A stretch of DNA of 64,000 bases from Euglena gracilis (taxonomy: Eukaryota; Euglenida; Euglenophyceae; Euglenales): the NCBI GenBank assembly GCA_039621445.1, contig CP154954.1, positions 28,861,837 to 28,925,836 on the forward strand, given 5' to 3'. Below the pieces are notes generated by a model. That model saw nothing but the letters and a program-made list of their open reading frames with translations. It was not told the origin of the DNA and did no database searches. Of this stretch, positions 42,705 to 55,445 are shown in pieces (the stretch's first letter is position 1; the number at the start of each line of letters is the position of its first letter). The position numbers were made by a program, and so were the translations under genes.

Positions 42705-44840
42705 CCCGAAAGTGCCCGAAACCATGGCGTGAAGCACATCGCTGGGCCTCTTTCGACAGTTACAAATAAACGTGGTTTGGATGGCAAAAACCCCAAATTT
42801 TGATGTTTCTCGCAGATTTCAAATGGTGAAGATCACATACTACGCAGAAACACGACTCCAATGACTCTGTTTGGGGACATGGTGCTTCGTGCAACTGCCC
42901 GGGCGATAAGGCAGGGAGGTCGGGCCTTCAGGCTCTGCGTCCTGGTAGGTGCACTCCCCCTGCAAACCAACCCCAAAAGGGAAGCCAACGGAGAGCGACC
43001 CAAACAAAAGGCAGCAGACTACCCAAACCAACCCCAAAGAGGGTATGGAGCATGGGTATCAATATGTAAGGAACCACTGGTTCCAAGCATCAAACTACCC
43101 ACCCGCCACCTGCTCTAAGGCCGAAACCTGGTAACCGAAGCCGTGGCACCGTGAGGCTGCACTGGAATTTCAAAGTCATGGTGTTGTGCCTGCACTATGT
43201 ATCCCCCACAAAGCCGGAGGGCAGAAGACAAGAGTAGCACTGGGGCAAAGACAGCAAAAAACAAATTCTGTTTACAAAAACACCAAAAAAATTTTTTTGA
43301 AAAATCAAAAATTGACCTTTTTTGTGAAATGGCCAGTTTTTGAGGAAAATGTTCTAAAATCATTTTTGGTCATCAAAAAGTGAAGTTTTTAATTATTCCA
43401 CACTCTTCATCCCAAAACCCCAAAATGATGGCAAACGTGAACGCCAGCACCCTTTACGGACTACGAAGCTGCAGAGATGAAAAATGACCTATTTTCTAAA
43501 GAAAAAAAACATTTCAAAAAAAATTCTTCCCCAAACCCTCCATGACATTTTTTTGTTTTTTTTTTCAAAAAAACAAGCCGTCAACCTCGAAAGACACCCT
43601 CTGCACCCTCACTTTGGCGACCCCAACCACCGCCACACGCCACAAAAACAATTGTCACAAATGGTGTGTGGTCGCCTCTTTTGGAGGCCACGTATACTCA
43701 CCCCCCCCTCACAATGGTCACCCTCCAAGCACTGGAGATCAGTCACATCAGAGATATCACTATTGGGATTTTGGAATCCTCTCCCCCCCCCAAGGTGAAG
43801 TTCACTGTTTGAAAGATCACCAGGGGTATTGGTGCAGAAACAAATTATTCTCAGGGGTGGGAGACTTGGGAAAAAACTTTCCAGGTTTTCCAGGTTCCAA
43901 ATTTACAGGTTCCAGGCTTTCAAACAATTCTCCCCGCTCAAAGGCATGGCTTGCCACGAGACATATAAGGGACGCAACTTGTGGGCCAGTGCAAAGGTCG
44001 ATGAGCGTTCTGTGTTTTTCAAGATGCATCAAGTAAGGTGCTCAGGTCAAGGGAGAACAGGTCTTCTTTATACACATTGCACACAGCAAAGTGGTTCACA
44101 CTGGCATGGAAAAGGAATGGGCCTCAAAAATGGGGAGAAAAACTGCACGTGATTCATACCTTTTAAAGGAAATTTTGTCAGCAATTTTCCATGCTATCCA
44201 AGGCGTGCTTGTCTGATTTGGGAGCGAAGGTAAATTTTTAAACGCCGCAGGGTGGAAAAGGAACGCTCCGTGGTTGCGGAAGAGATCAGAATGGTCAGAC
44301 ACAACCTCACCATCGCAACTACGATGCCAAGTTAGTCACCCCTTTGGGAGGGGAGTTTGGCCAAGGGGCACTAATAGGGGGGGGTGACTCTCTCGGGGGG
44401 GACAATTTATGCCCAAATATTGCCCCCTAACCGAATACTTGGGGGTTTCAAGGTTGTTTTCGGGCATTCCAGGGCACTTTTCATGGACGGCAACCATCAA
44501 AAAAGTCCGATGGCCAAATTTGGTGGTTTTTTTTCAAAAAAATATTTCCCTTCAAAACATTGTTTTTGCCTGGGGCCCAAGGGTGACTACCCACACCCCC
44601 CCCCTCAAAGTGGCCACCCTCCAGACATCGTGGGAGCCCAAAATGGCCACTCCGGCAGGGGGGAAACTTAGGGGGGTCAGGTTTTGGCCTCTGTTGCCTT
44701 TGGCGGCAAAGGAAAATGGCCATTTTGGGGGGGTAACCTGAAATTTGCCAAAATTTTTGGCCACTTTGGGGGAGGGACACTTTGAGGGGGGGGGGGGGCT
44801 GAGTGTAAGAGGGGGGTGACTAACTAGGGTGGGGGCATGG
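42705..44840. other. Unrecognised stretch with C-run phrases
   Basis: Several phrases such as GGCCA(C)CCTCCA and runs of C recur at 43,690-43,790 and 44,590-44,640. Open frames are present but no family is recognised. Confidence 0.35.
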
Positions 44841-44849
44841 TACCGACGG

Positions 44850-45578
44850 TTATATGGCGCGGATTGCCAACTCCAGAACAATTTTTTCGTCATGTTTGAG
44901 AGCACGAAGTGTACAGGGTACAGGGTACATTGTAAAAGTGAAATTGGGCACCATTTCGAACGGTATTGATAGGGTCAATTTGAAGAGGATGTGAAACCCA
45001 ACAGTGGAGAGTGTCACCACAGGAAGTTGGACTCGCAAAAAAGGCTCCGGCTCCAGGCCAGGGCTTGAAGACCCCCCAATGCTTGTCAGCCGGAAAACCT
45101 TCAAGACATGTTGCATGCACCATCATAGCCTTGGCCACGGCAATTCTTCATGGCCAAAAAAACAAGCAACGATGACTTTGAGCACATCAAACAACGCACT
45201 TCCGCTCAGGTCGAGCACTTGATAGAACCCGCACCACAGTTCTTTACAATGCAGTTGTCATCGACAACGCAGGCCGAAGGACAATTGTTCACGCACTGAG
45301 ATGCCAGTGGTTTCATCCATTCTCACGGCGAAATGCTTCATGCTTTGTACGTGGTCGAACTTGCTTTGCAAAATCTTATTTGCAAACATGCGGACAATTT
45401 CATTTTGCATGTCTAGTGATGTCCATTTCGGGCGATCCCCTACCAACCAAGACGCCAAGACCGGAAGGTCTTCTTTCTGCAACTCAAGCGGTTGTTCAAT
45501 GTTCCACTCCGTTGCATGGTGGTGACGGGTCCAGCCAACACACCATTTGCGCACAACAAAACCAATGGTTCTCTCCAA
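44850..45578 (-). pseudogene. hAT-family transposase remnant (DUF4371/ZMYM-like)
   Basis: From 45,578 downward the minus strand reads QNEIVRMFANKILQSKFDHV then MKHFAVRMDETTGISVREQL, the DEt.DiS..EQ region of hAT-type transposases of the ZMYM/DUF4371 group, with the first catalytic Asp in MDET. After frame changes NCRGQGYDGACNMS (about 45,100-45,145) matches the CRGQGYDGA.NMSG signature of the same family. Further motifs and the dimerisation end are not recognisable. This is a decayed gene, possibly a relative of the enzyme that moved the 8-bp-duplication elements in this window. Confidence 0.82.
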
Positions 45579-45599
45579 TCCTCCGAAGCCTTAAAATTT

Positions 45600-46700
45600 C
45601 TTCAGATTTTTGGATTTACTTCAAATTCTTTCAGGGGTGATATCCGGGTCATGTGTTAAATTCGGGGGGGTTAGCGGGACAACCACCCAATTTTGTTTCC
45701 TCTGAAGGTATTCCAGTTTTTCTGGAGATCATGGGGAACACTAACAAAAACATTTACTGTTAAAAAAAAGTCCGTTGGTAGGGATGTATTGTGCTGTCAG
45801 ATATCCCAAGGACTGAAAAATGGCTTTCAGGGCAATGAGTGCCTCCCTCATCGCAGCAATCTTTTCCTTGCTTATCACCAACGACACCGCCCACTCCTTG
45901 TGGTCAAGCCCATCACAGCTGCTCTTTCAAGTTGGAGAAGGATGACATCATGTTTGACATGTTTGCTAAAAATATGCTAAATATCACAGCTGGTCATACA
46001 TGAAAACCTCAATGCTAGACGTTGGAGGTGGAATGTTCAAGCGCACAGCTTCTTCAAAACTTAAACCACCGTGTTTGACACGCCGGGTTCAGGACAGAAC
46101 CGGCGTCCCCCCCCACGGGGTTTCCACGGGTTCTGTCCTAAAGCCCGGCTTTTGCAACACCGGTTTTGTTCAAAACCCGGCGTCCGGTTTTCATTCCTAA
46201 AAATGTCACCAAAAGTGCCCAGACGTGGCCCGAAGGTGCTGGGGGGGGGGGTCCGGCCAGGGGGGGAGGTGGGGTTTTGGCGTGGCGAGGGTGTCCGGGA
46301 TGGGTGGGGGGGGTGCGCGGGGGTTTGCCAAGAAAATTTTATCTGGCGGGCCTGACATGGCGCGGAGAGGGGGTCTGAAAAGGGGGCGGAGGGGTGGTAA
46401 AACGGCGTGGCGAGGGGGTCGGTGAGGGGGGTGGGAGGGGTGTGCCGACACCCCTGGTATCACTGTTGCAACCATCTGGGACAATGAACTTTGCCACCTG
46501 GGGACCATTGGGGTGGATATCCAAATTTGGTGAAAATTGGCCCAGATTTGGAAATAGAGTACTGTGCAGCGTGGAACGATCTGATGAGCACCCACAGTAT
46601 GCATTTCTGGAATTGTTGGGTTCAATTGTTTAGAATTTTTAAAAACCAACTGGCCACTTCAGAAATTGACATTTAAAGGGGATACCCTTCCTGGACACAG
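45600..46700. other. Unrecognised stretch, G-rich part at 46,230-46,440
   Basis: The start may hold the N-terminal end of the transposase remnant. A GGACAGAACC...GGTTCTGTCC hairpin lies near 46,090-46,140, followed by a G-run-rich tract like the cores of the short elements, but I found no TIRs. Confidence 0.4.
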
Positions 46701-46852
46701 AACTCCCAGAACTTTCTAAAACTGATGTCATAACGTGGGAGATTTCTCAGTTGGCTCAAATAAAACGAGATATTTTCAGTGAAACGTTTTTCTTTGAAGA
46801 CCCTTCCTGACTGCATCAGAAAAAGCAGGGGCCAACGAGTTTGGGGCATTTC

Positions 46853-47465
46853 TTACCCCAAGCAATTCTGGAAAAGACCCCACTGGTGCTGTGTTTGTAT
46901 CACTGTAAATCTCCTGTCCTGCAGTTTAATTAACAGCGGCCACCAGGTCATCCCAACCCAGTGAAGGATCACAGTCCTGCACTGAAGGTCGGGATTCTGT
47001 TTCAATCTTATCACTAGGGCAAAATTAGATTCCAAGGGGGGTTTGTTTAATCTTGGAAACCTTCCAAAGGGCATTACAGGCCGTTGACAGCCAGGGCCTG
47101 ATTACGACGCCACCGAGCCACAAATTTTGGTAGTTGACCATTGCCAGGGCTGGCAAACTTGTGGACGTGCGGCAGAAAGTTGTTTTCTTTGCAGATGCAA
47201 CAATTTTTTTTACCTTTGATGTTTTCAGGGTATAGTCCCCCCTCTCTATTTTCCATCGACTTGTGCCATCTGCTAACATTTCCTCTGACTCGACCCGGAT
47301 TGGGACAATTTTCACCTGCTTTTGGTGGCACCAAGGTAAAAATGGTTTTATGAGAGTGTTGTAAGGAGACTTTCCCCCCCTTTTGTCGGGTAACTGTAAG
47401 CTACATGATTGTCCATAGTGAGCTGTATTGTTTCCCATTTTTTGCCAAGCTTTGAGTGGCAGCAA
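46853..47465 (-). pseudogene. RNase H end and methyltransferase domain of element G
   Basis: The frame 47,465-47,025 holds GGKSPYNTLIKPFL and ESEEMLADGTSRWKIERGDY, the end of the RNase H (ADG-SRW). After shifts, the frame 47,074-46,853 gives LQCRTVILHWVGMTWWPLLI, parallel to WWPLLIKL in D and E, the end of the Dam-like domain. The NPPW-type box is degraded. Confidence 0.78.
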
Positions 47466-47995
47466 TGGAGGCTTTTAACCCCTTTAGGTTGATATGAAGG
47501 CCTTTTTCTGATCTTCAGAATTTGTGCAACCTTTCACTAAATTTGCATGCAGTACACCCCACCACTCGTAGGAAGGATATGAGAAAATTTGTCTTACTGG
47601 TGTAGGCTACAGGGGAGAAGGGGTACTTGCCTGAAAACACACCTCAGCTTTCCCCACCACCTGTGCCAGGCCCCCAGGGCAAGCAACTGGGAATGCCTTT
47701 CTAACCAATCTCCCATTGCAATCTGTCAAACTTGAACCCTGAACTTGAATTTTCAAAATCCCTTACACACTTCCCAACACACCAATCCAAGATCTTGCCA
47801 GAATACACTGCTGCAAAGTGATGTACTGTTTGCCGTAACACTGTGAAAAACACAAAGTAGAATTTTGCCGATAATAATCTCTTTTCTGGCCAGCCTAATT
47901 TAAGATTGCAATCACAGATTCTGGAATCTTTTGCTGTCCACTCTCACTGAGCATTTTTGTTTTGGTTTTTGTCTTGCCATTCCTTTGGTAAAAGT

Positions 47996-48936
47996 CTAAT
48001 TTTTTTCACCTGATCTTTCAGGGGTTCTGGGATAGGCAACTTGTGATCCAAACCCTGTTGAATATTTTGGTCTGAAAATTGCCCCAGGAGATCCGTAAAG
48101 GCCCCGAGGCAGGGCAACACAGCTAAAAAAACTTCTGACGTGCCCCAAAATTGCGGCAGCTTTTTTGCAGGACACTTCTGGCTGAGTTAAAAACATTTCT
48201 AACTCCTTCCCGGTGCCCTTTAACTTCCTTGGGGGGACTTGTAGAACACCTTTTTGAAGTTCCAGAAAAAAGCCTAACTGTTCCAGCTGTTGGCTGGGGG
48301 TGACTTCTGATTTTTCCCAGTTGATGCCCATGCCACTTTCCTGAACCAAGGACATGCGTCTTTGGGCCATCTTTTCTGCCCTTGCTACCAGCAAAATGTC
48401 GTCCAAATATACGAAAATCTGGAGCCCTTGCTTTCTCCATTTTATTATTAGGAAAACGTTCGTTACCTCCATCCAGAGATAAGGTAGGGTGCTTGGGCAA
48501 AAACAAGCACCCTCCATCTCAAAAGGGTTTTCTCCGAGTTGCACTGGAATGTACGGTTTTAGTGCTGCTGAAAGTTCCTGGAGGAAGATGCACTTTTTAT
48601 GTCCACCTTGGCTGCCCACATCCCCTTCTCCAACTGCGGTAAAATGCTGTGGTCCAGTTTGAACTTTGGGGGTTGCAGCACTTGATTTATAGTTCTGCAG
48701 TCTGAGATAAGTCTCGGTTTTTCTTTTCCATTGGACTCCAGTTTTTGAATTATAAAACAGGGAACCAATAATTTCGTTCCCTCACAGGTCACCTCCTTTG
48801 CTGCCCCCACCTCTACATACTCTTGCATGACTTTCAGCGCTTGGATTATTTCCTCTGGGGTTTTTCTCTGCCCCTCGCAGCCAAGATCCAGGTTGGGGTA
48901 GTGAGGTTCCAACCCCACTTTTATCAACGTTAGCAC
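47996..48936 (-). pseudogene. Reverse transcriptase of element G
   Basis: Two overlapping frames make the RT. 48,936-48,559 gives FIIQKLESNGKEKPRLISDC, LDHSILPQLEKGMWAAKVDI (motif A Asp present). 48,619-47,996 continues with ELSAALKPYIPVQLGE, LQIFVYLDDILLVARAEK (motif C YLDD intact) and LEQLGFFLELQKGVLQVPPR. One frameshift near 48,590 separates them. The active-site residues I can see are intact. Confidence 0.9.
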
Positions 48937-48999
48937 AATGGGGGGTACACTTTTTTCTCATCAAGGAACAACCTTTGGAATGGAGGTAGGCCTGCCAAA

Positions 49000-50290
49000 G
49001 GGTCTGCCTCTGGAAGTCTCAGAGATTTAGGTGAGCTCAGGTAATTGACATCCATGGGGAGTGACAGACATGTGGTAATCATGACCTCTTTGGTGAACAC
49101 ACGTGTGGCCATGACAAAACTGGCCTCCTTGGCCCTTGGATCCCCACAGTGGGGCAGGGATGGGGGAGATCGTACCTTTGCCCTTGGCTCCAGCGCCTTT
49201 GATGCTGGTAGCTGGCCTCCAGCTTGAGCCGCCTCTCCAGACACTTCGAAATCCTCCTCGAAATCCCCTTTTGGGACTTGACATTCCTCTGCCTTTCCAA
49301 AGGCCACCGGGCCTGTAGTTGCTGCTGGGCCCTTTAAAGGAACGAAACGAGTGCCCCTGAGGGGCAGAAGAAGACCTCCCATTTTGTGAAAAACCGTTTC
49401 TCGATTTCATACTTATCCTCTGGATAGAAGCCTCCATTCTGACGTTCCTGGCGTCGTCCTCGGTGAATAAAAGACCTCCTTCACCACCACCTTGTCTTCC
49501 TGTAGTCCCCGTTACGGCCAGTTCACGTCGTTCCTGTTAAATTTTGAAGTCCACATCACTTACATAGTGCCAAAGTTGTAGTTGGACTTCGTTGGAGACA
49601 GGGTTCACCCAGACGTACCCGTAGACTCGCCGGGGCGTGCAGCAGGTTGGTGCTGACGCTTTTAAGGAACTGGTCCTGTTTCTTCCGTGCGTCGCCCACG
49701 ATCTGATTCTTGGGCGCACGCGCTGGCAGGGTGTTGAACTTTTGGTGGGATCCGAGGACGACGAACGTCGATCCTGTTGTCACCAGAGGCCGCCCGATTC
49801 CACAGTGCTGCCAAGGGTTGTGGTAGTGGAGTCTCCAAGTCGTCCCAGGTGAAGTGCACGTACTCCTCTGCTTCCGTTTCGTCCAACTTTAGCGGGCTGC
49901 CAGGGATATCTTGGGGCAGGTTGCTGGTTTTCGGTGAAACTCTCGCCTCTCAAAGCCATATCTGCACAATCTGGAGTCAATTCGATGGCTGCAACTTCGA
50001 CATCGGGTGAAATTGTAATGGTGTATGACCAAACTCCTTTGTACGGCTCAACAGAGCCCTTCACCAATGCACAGCCTGTCAATTTGTGCGAGTTCTTTGA
50101 TGCTCTAACCTGGTTCCACCCAGTGCCTTGAAATCGGCAGCCAGCTCCCAAAGGCAATAGGATTTGTTCTTGTAGTGTGTCCAGTAAATGCTGCAGGGCT
50201 TCCAAGGCGAACAAGAGCCTTGCCAAGGACGCCTTCACGTCGAGTATCGCTGATGAGCTTCTGAAGCAAGTTACTATTACCAGTCATTGT
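49000..50290 (-). pseudogene. Gag of element G, frameshifted
   Basis: The N-terminal part (50,290-49,780) includes GTGWNQVRASKNSHKLTGCA and VEPYKGVWSYTITISPDVEV, aligning with Gag of element E (TGAGWESTRCALAVRKLTGV). An acidic middle (DETEAEEYVHFTWDDLE) and an Arg/Gly/Ser-rich tail (FRSFKGPSSNYRPGG, KRGFRGGFRSVWRGGSSWRP) lie in other frames. This is the usual capsid-plus-basic-tail plan, with several shifts. Confidence 0.7.
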
Positions 50291-50328
50291 GGCTGCTGCG
50301 CTTTGGGGGTTTATCTTGGTTTTAAAAC

Positions 50329-50944
50329 TGTTGGGGGACGGGGACCCCGCTCGCCCGGGGGGGCTGCTTTGGCTGGGGCCACAACCACTTTTTTCGGGCC
50401 CTGGAGGGCTCAGGCCAGGGCCTTTCTGAAATTAGGCCCCGTTTTCGAACATGCCAACCGGCGGTAAAGGGGGTGAGGTGTGCCCCCCCCCGACCCGGGG
50501 TCCTCAGTTGCCCCGCGTAGGATCTTTTTTTCTTTCCATTGTTCTTGTTTTCCCATTTCTCAACTTGCACTTTGTGGCTGAAAAATCCAAAGAGGCAAAA
50601 ACCAACCCACCTACTTAGGTGAGCAAATCAGCAGCACAAGACAAACCTGGCTTGGAGGTTTGGGAGTACCTGGGTTCAGGAAACCTGCTGCTTGGGGTAG
50701 GAAAACTATTTGGAAAGCAATGCCTTGTTTTCTTGGAATGACTGAATTGATTCTTTTGATTCTTCAATTCTCAGTTGACTTTTGTGCTTCTTTGATTGTC
50801 AAATCGAATTCTCAAATTCTTCCCGGAATTTGCTGGGGTTCCAATTCCACTCGCGTGGCGGTTGACTTGCTCTGGTGGTTCCTACCGGGGGTTTTGGGAA
50901 TTTTCTGGGAAATTTTTGGCTGCCGACGCCAGCGGCAGCCGACA
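50329..50944 (-). repeat. 3' LTR of the minus-strand LTR element
   Basis: Nearly identical to 55,220-55,833. It begins TGTTGGGGGACGGGGACC on the + strand and ends GCGGCAGCCGACA. Confidence 0.93.
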
Positions 50945-50955
50945 CCCCCTCCCTT
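50945..50955 (-). promoter_or_regulatory. Polypurine tract of the minus-strand LTR element
   Basis: The complement reads AAGGGAGGGGG, directly next to the 3' LTR. Confidence 0.8.
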
Positions 50956-53900
50956 GCGACGTTAGTCGGACCCGTTTTTCTGCCCCCCCCCCCGAACCAA
51001 AACGGGGAGAGTGAAATTGATTTTTTTTGTGGGGGACGAAAATTCTGTGTTTTTTTTTGAAACGGGTCCTGTCGCTTTTTTTTGAAAATCTGTGTTACGA
51101 GTCGGACCCCCCCCCAGCCATAATATCGGGTACATTGGGGGACTCTGAAAAATCAGGTCTACGGGGGAAGCCCCCCCACTCCTTTCCTCCGACAAGCATG
51201 GGGAACGGGTCTTTGAACACAAAATCTGAAAAACGATTCCAAACGAAACAAACTCTGGGCACTCCACCCCAAGGCCTAAGTCCCACGCTGCCCCCCTTGG
51301 TCAAAATTCTTTGTTTTTTTTGGCAGCTTTCAATATGTGAGACTTCATTCGATTTCAATTTTTTTAAAAAAAATCAGGGACTTTGGCCAACAGTGCCTCA
51401 GAAAATGACTTGTGTGGGGAAAGAGAAAACCAAAAACCTAGGCATTCCTTTCCAATTCGGGACAGAAAAGGTAAAGCGGTGAGGGTGAGAAAAATCAAAC
51501 GGTGAGGCAAAGGTGAGACGGTTATAAGGCGGGGATAGTGTACAGATGGGTGTGCGGGTTCGTGTGTACTTGTGTGTTTTGTGTGTATGCACGCTCACTT
51601 CCTTGTCATGCATTCCAACCGAAAATGACTGGGCCGATTTTTTTTTTTGACTGCAAAGAGAACAGGGCTTCACATTGGCCCTCAGCCACTATATCACAGG
51701 GCTTTAGTGCCCACGTGGCTGGGTTTTTTTTTTATTGGCCCACACCAGGGCCTTTGGACGGAGGAGGGGTCATCTCCGGTCCAGGGTCCCCCCCCCCCCC
51801 GAGTTCGGATGCCTCCAAGCTGTGTTCCATGAAAAAATGCCTTTGACCAATATCCAATAGTCCAAACCGAATCAAAAAACTGAGTTTTAAAACTCCAACT
51901 CGTTTTGTCGTCCACCAGAAAAATTATCAAAATCTCAGGTTTTTCCAACTCTTTGTGTAAAAATCCTCCAGCAACAAAACAAATCCTCAAAAAATCAAAA
52001 ATCTGGGTCCAACCCATAAATCCAGGGCCTACAAAAGCCCTCAACAAAATCCAATCAAGAATTCCAACTGCCACATACAACAAACAAAGTCCAACCGAGA
52101 GCAACCAACCCTACAGAAGCAACATCCAGCAGCATACCGTTGCGTAGGGGCCAGGCCATTCCAGCCCAACCCTGGGCTCAACCGATCCACTGGAGCTGTA
52201 AAACGAACAAATCCGGCTTGCCAATTAAAATTCACTGCCCCACCCCCAATCACACTGGGCAAGGGGGGTCAAGCGACATGGCAAACTCAAAAATACTGAA
52301 AATTCATATCCAATTTTCTCAGCCAAAGCGATTTTTCACTGCCCTCCTCCCCCCCAGTCACATGGGGCCCTGGGGGTCAATCTGGCTTCAGCCTCCAAAC
52401 AAAAAAATCACAAACCTGGGCCGTAATATCCAAACCGGCTGAAATCTCACAAATGTCAAAGGACGGGCCTTCACAATTCACAATGCCCCCCCCCGTCAAC
52501 CAATGCGGGGAGGGCCATGGGTTAAAAATTCCTGGCTGCAAAACTGAAATCCCCGTTCGATGAAAAAAATGGGAAAAAATGGAAATTTCATCAAACCCCG
52601 TCACAATCTGGGGTGTGACCAAAAACTGTCACGGTCACAAAATGATGCATTCCTGTCCCCACCCAAACGTCTCACAGGGTATCCAATTCTGAGTCAAAAA
52701 ATTCCAACCGTAAAACCAAATCTGATTTTGATCCACCACACCAACAAAAAACAGAGCTCAACACAGCCTCCCCCCCCCCCAGCTGCACGAGGAGGGAGAA
52801 AAAATGGCTCCAAACCACAAGCAAACTTCTGAGACCCAAAAACATGAAAAATCTGATCCAGCGCTGTGGGAGCAGCCAACCTGGACCTGGACCTGGGCAT
52901 TGGCCGTGCATCGGGCCACTGCCCACTGCAGGCTCTGTGAGGTCATTAAGCTTCTCTCCCCCAGCACTTCAGTAAAATAAATGAATACACCATTCTGCAA
53001 CTCCGCAACAATCCGCAATTGTGATCATCATCGTAATCATGTGATTCAATTGCTTGGGTCTCATTGATGTCATTGAAATCTGTTCTCAATCTTATTGAAA
53101 TGTTCATCCCAGTCTTTGAAGTTGATTCTTTGCAAATTGTCTGCTTTAGATCTCCATGTAATTCAATGTCAATGTAGTCATCATTGTCCCAGTCAACAAA
53201 CTTGAACTTGTTGAACAAATCAACCTTGAAATTCTCAAATTCTTTTGCGTTGATTCTCTTCGGTGCTTCTGTTTGATTGATTGATTGAACCTGCATGACC
53301 AAGCACACACACGCACAAAATTCACCACTGGCAACACAGAAGGCAGATTTCTGAATTTTCTCACTGAACCGAACCTGAAAATGCCACTGAACTCTGAACC
53401 AAAACGGCACTTAAAATCAGTATCTTGATCCATCCAATGGGTCACACGAAAACTGTGTATGCAAGCCCCAAAACTGTAAAAATTGCCCTCAGGAGGTTTG
53501 CATTGTGAGGCCTCATGTGATTCTCCCTTAAGCAGACTCCTACAGCTGAAAAAAATGCAACAGAAAGTGCAACCCACAGATCAACAGATTTTTCACTGAA
53601 AAACTGAACTGAATGATGATGATGCCACTGATGGGCCCAAAAATGGATTTTCCTCAGGGGTGTCTTTTCCTCCTGGGTTTATCCACCTTGGTTCCCACTT
53701 GGACTGAAAATTGAAAACTGTTTCCTGAGCCCTTAGATGGGTGGCCACAGGGGTGTTTATTCCTTGCCTGGGTCTAGCCCCACCCTCGGAACCCCTCTTT
53801 GCGCGCTTTCCAAAAAACTTTTTGGTTACGAGTGATCCATTAGAGGTCTCCCCCTACCTCAGGATTTGGCAAAAACCCAGATAAAACCTCCACAGGCCTG

Positions 53901-54497
53901 CTGGGCTGCCACACTCGAAAACCACAATGAAACTGGACTGAAAAATCCCGAGAAAATGTGCCGATTTTCCAACGTATGTCCCTGTCCGGGGGTAAAGTTT
54001 CTCTCTGGAAAAACTGTCCCGTGACAAAAGGACCAGCAAAAACCCAATTGAAAATTCCCCCTGAGATGTGTGATTTGTCCCCGTCTGGGATGGTGACACA
54101 TGTCAACACCATGCCCCACCCCGAATGACATTCGGGACAACCGAAAACTGAAAACTCTGAAACTGAAAATAATTGATCTGGCTGCCTGAACACTAGGAGA
54201 AAAATCCCAAGCATTGTGGCTGGGCGTCTCCATTTAAGTGGAAAGCAACTGGGGGAAAACATGAACCCCAGAAACCAGATTCAAAATGTTTGACTTGGCT
54301 GTTTTTCCATAAACCAAACTCTGCAAACTGAAAATCCAGATTTTGTTTCCGACCTGATTGCACATCTGCCTCCGACGCCAGAGCACCGTGAAAAACGTGT
54401 CACAAAACAACTACAAAACAACTCACAGAAACATACTCGACACTGTAAAGTGCTGTGCTGTGGCAGTCAGCGGTTAGACCTACTGAAAAAAAAATCA
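50956..54497 (-). other. Interior of the minus-strand LTR element without recognised pol
   Basis: Several minus-strand frames exist (for example 53,410-52,946 with RINAKEFENFKVDLFNKFKF and an acidic DWDNDDYIDIEL), but none has RT, protease or integrase motifs. They may be unrelated cargo, decayed sequence or chance. Confidence 0.5.
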
Positions 54498-55445
54498 CTA
54501 CCACCAGTGATGCGGTGGAAACCACCCCCAGCTGTTCCAGGGATTTGTGTACCAATCCCAACCCCACCAATCCTGAAACCAACTTGGTCTCAAAAATTGA
54601 AAGTCATTCCAACTGTTTTTGGCAGGTCTCCAGATTTTCTTCGTTTGTCTGAATTTTCTTCGCTGAGTGGCAAAATCTGAGGAAGATTTTTCAGAAGACA
54701 CTGATGACGGCTGTAAATTTGGAACATGTCCAGAATTCAGGTTCAAAGACACAAAATTTTCTGGGCTTGGCAATTTTTCACTGGACTGCAACTTTTCAGT
54801 AATTTGCAGTTCCAACATTTTTATTTGTTCTTCCATTCTTCCCATTTCTTTCCTTGCCGAACTCAATAAACATTGCACGTCAACCAGCTGTTGATTCAGA
54901 GCCTCGTCTCTCTCAGACAGGGACAGGGAATAATTTATGAAACGAGTTTCAAGGTCCAAACACCAACTTCGGAGAGCTTTGTCCATTCGTTCCATTCGTC
55001 GTTCAATTCTCCAACGCCACTCAGTCAGATTGAGTCCCTCAAGATAACTGGGCTCACGCTGGTTGGATCCTTCCTCAAAATTTTCACCGTCAGAATCCTC
55101 AAAAACAAGAGGATGGTCTTCTGTTTCAGTTTCACCTTTCAGAGATGAAGAACTACCACCTTCAACATCTGAACAGATTCTGCTGGCAGAGCCAGCAAAA
55201 TCAACCCCTCTGCTAACCATGTTGGGGGACGGGGACCCCGCTCGCCCGGGGGGGCTGCTTTGGCTGGGGCCACAACCACTTTTTTCTAGCCCTGGAGGGC
55301 TCAGGCCAGGGCCTTTCTGAAATTGGGCCCCGTTTTCGAACATGCCAACCGGCGGTAAAGGGGGTGAGGTGTGCCCCCCCGACCCGGGGTCCTCAGTTGC
55401 CCCGCGTAGGATCTTTTTTTCTTTCCATTGTTGTTGTTTTCCCAT
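54498..55445 (-). CDS. Gag-like coiled-coil protein of the LTR element
   Basis: This uninterrupted 315-codon frame starts inside the 5' LTR (MGKQQQWKEKKILRG), crosses the primer site, and reads an acidic Ser-rich segment. A long amphipathic helix region follows (WRWRIERRMERMDKALRSW, MGRMEEQIKMLELQITEKL), likely a coiled coil at about residues 140-240. The C-terminus is strikingly Trp-rich (WFQDWWGWDWYTNPWNSWGW). The size and coiled coil suit a Gag-like role. No zinc knuckle is present. The real start may be the ATG at MVSRGVDFAG just inside the LTR, near the primer site. Confidence 0.7.
   Translation of the reverse strand: MGKQQQWKEKKILRGATEDPGSGGHTSPPLPPVGMFENGAQFQKGPGLSPPGLEKSGCGPSQSSPPGRAGSPSPNMVSRGVDFAGSASRICSDVEGGSSSSLKGETETEDHPLVFEDSDGENFEEGSNQREPSYLEGLNLTEWRWRIERRMERMDKALRSWCLDLETRFINYSLSLSERDEALNQQLVDVQCLLSSARKEMGRMEEQIKMLELQITEKLQSSEKLPSPENFVSLNLNSGHVPNLQPSSVSSEKSSSDFATQRRKFRQTKKIWRPAKNSWNDFQFLRPSWFQDWWGWDWYTNPWNSWGWFPPHHWW
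55205..55219 (-). promoter_or_regulatory. Primer-binding site of the minus-strand LTR element
   Basis: On the minus strand TGGTTAGCAGAGGGG follows the LTR end directly, starting with the TGG that pairs with tRNA CCA. It resembles the TGGTAGCAGAGG site of the Ty3 element above. Confidence 0.75.

Noticed and set aside
43542-44152. Zinc-finger or other gene on the plus strand
   Set aside because: The Cys/His content is scattered, no spacing fits a known finger, and the frame includes phrase repeats.
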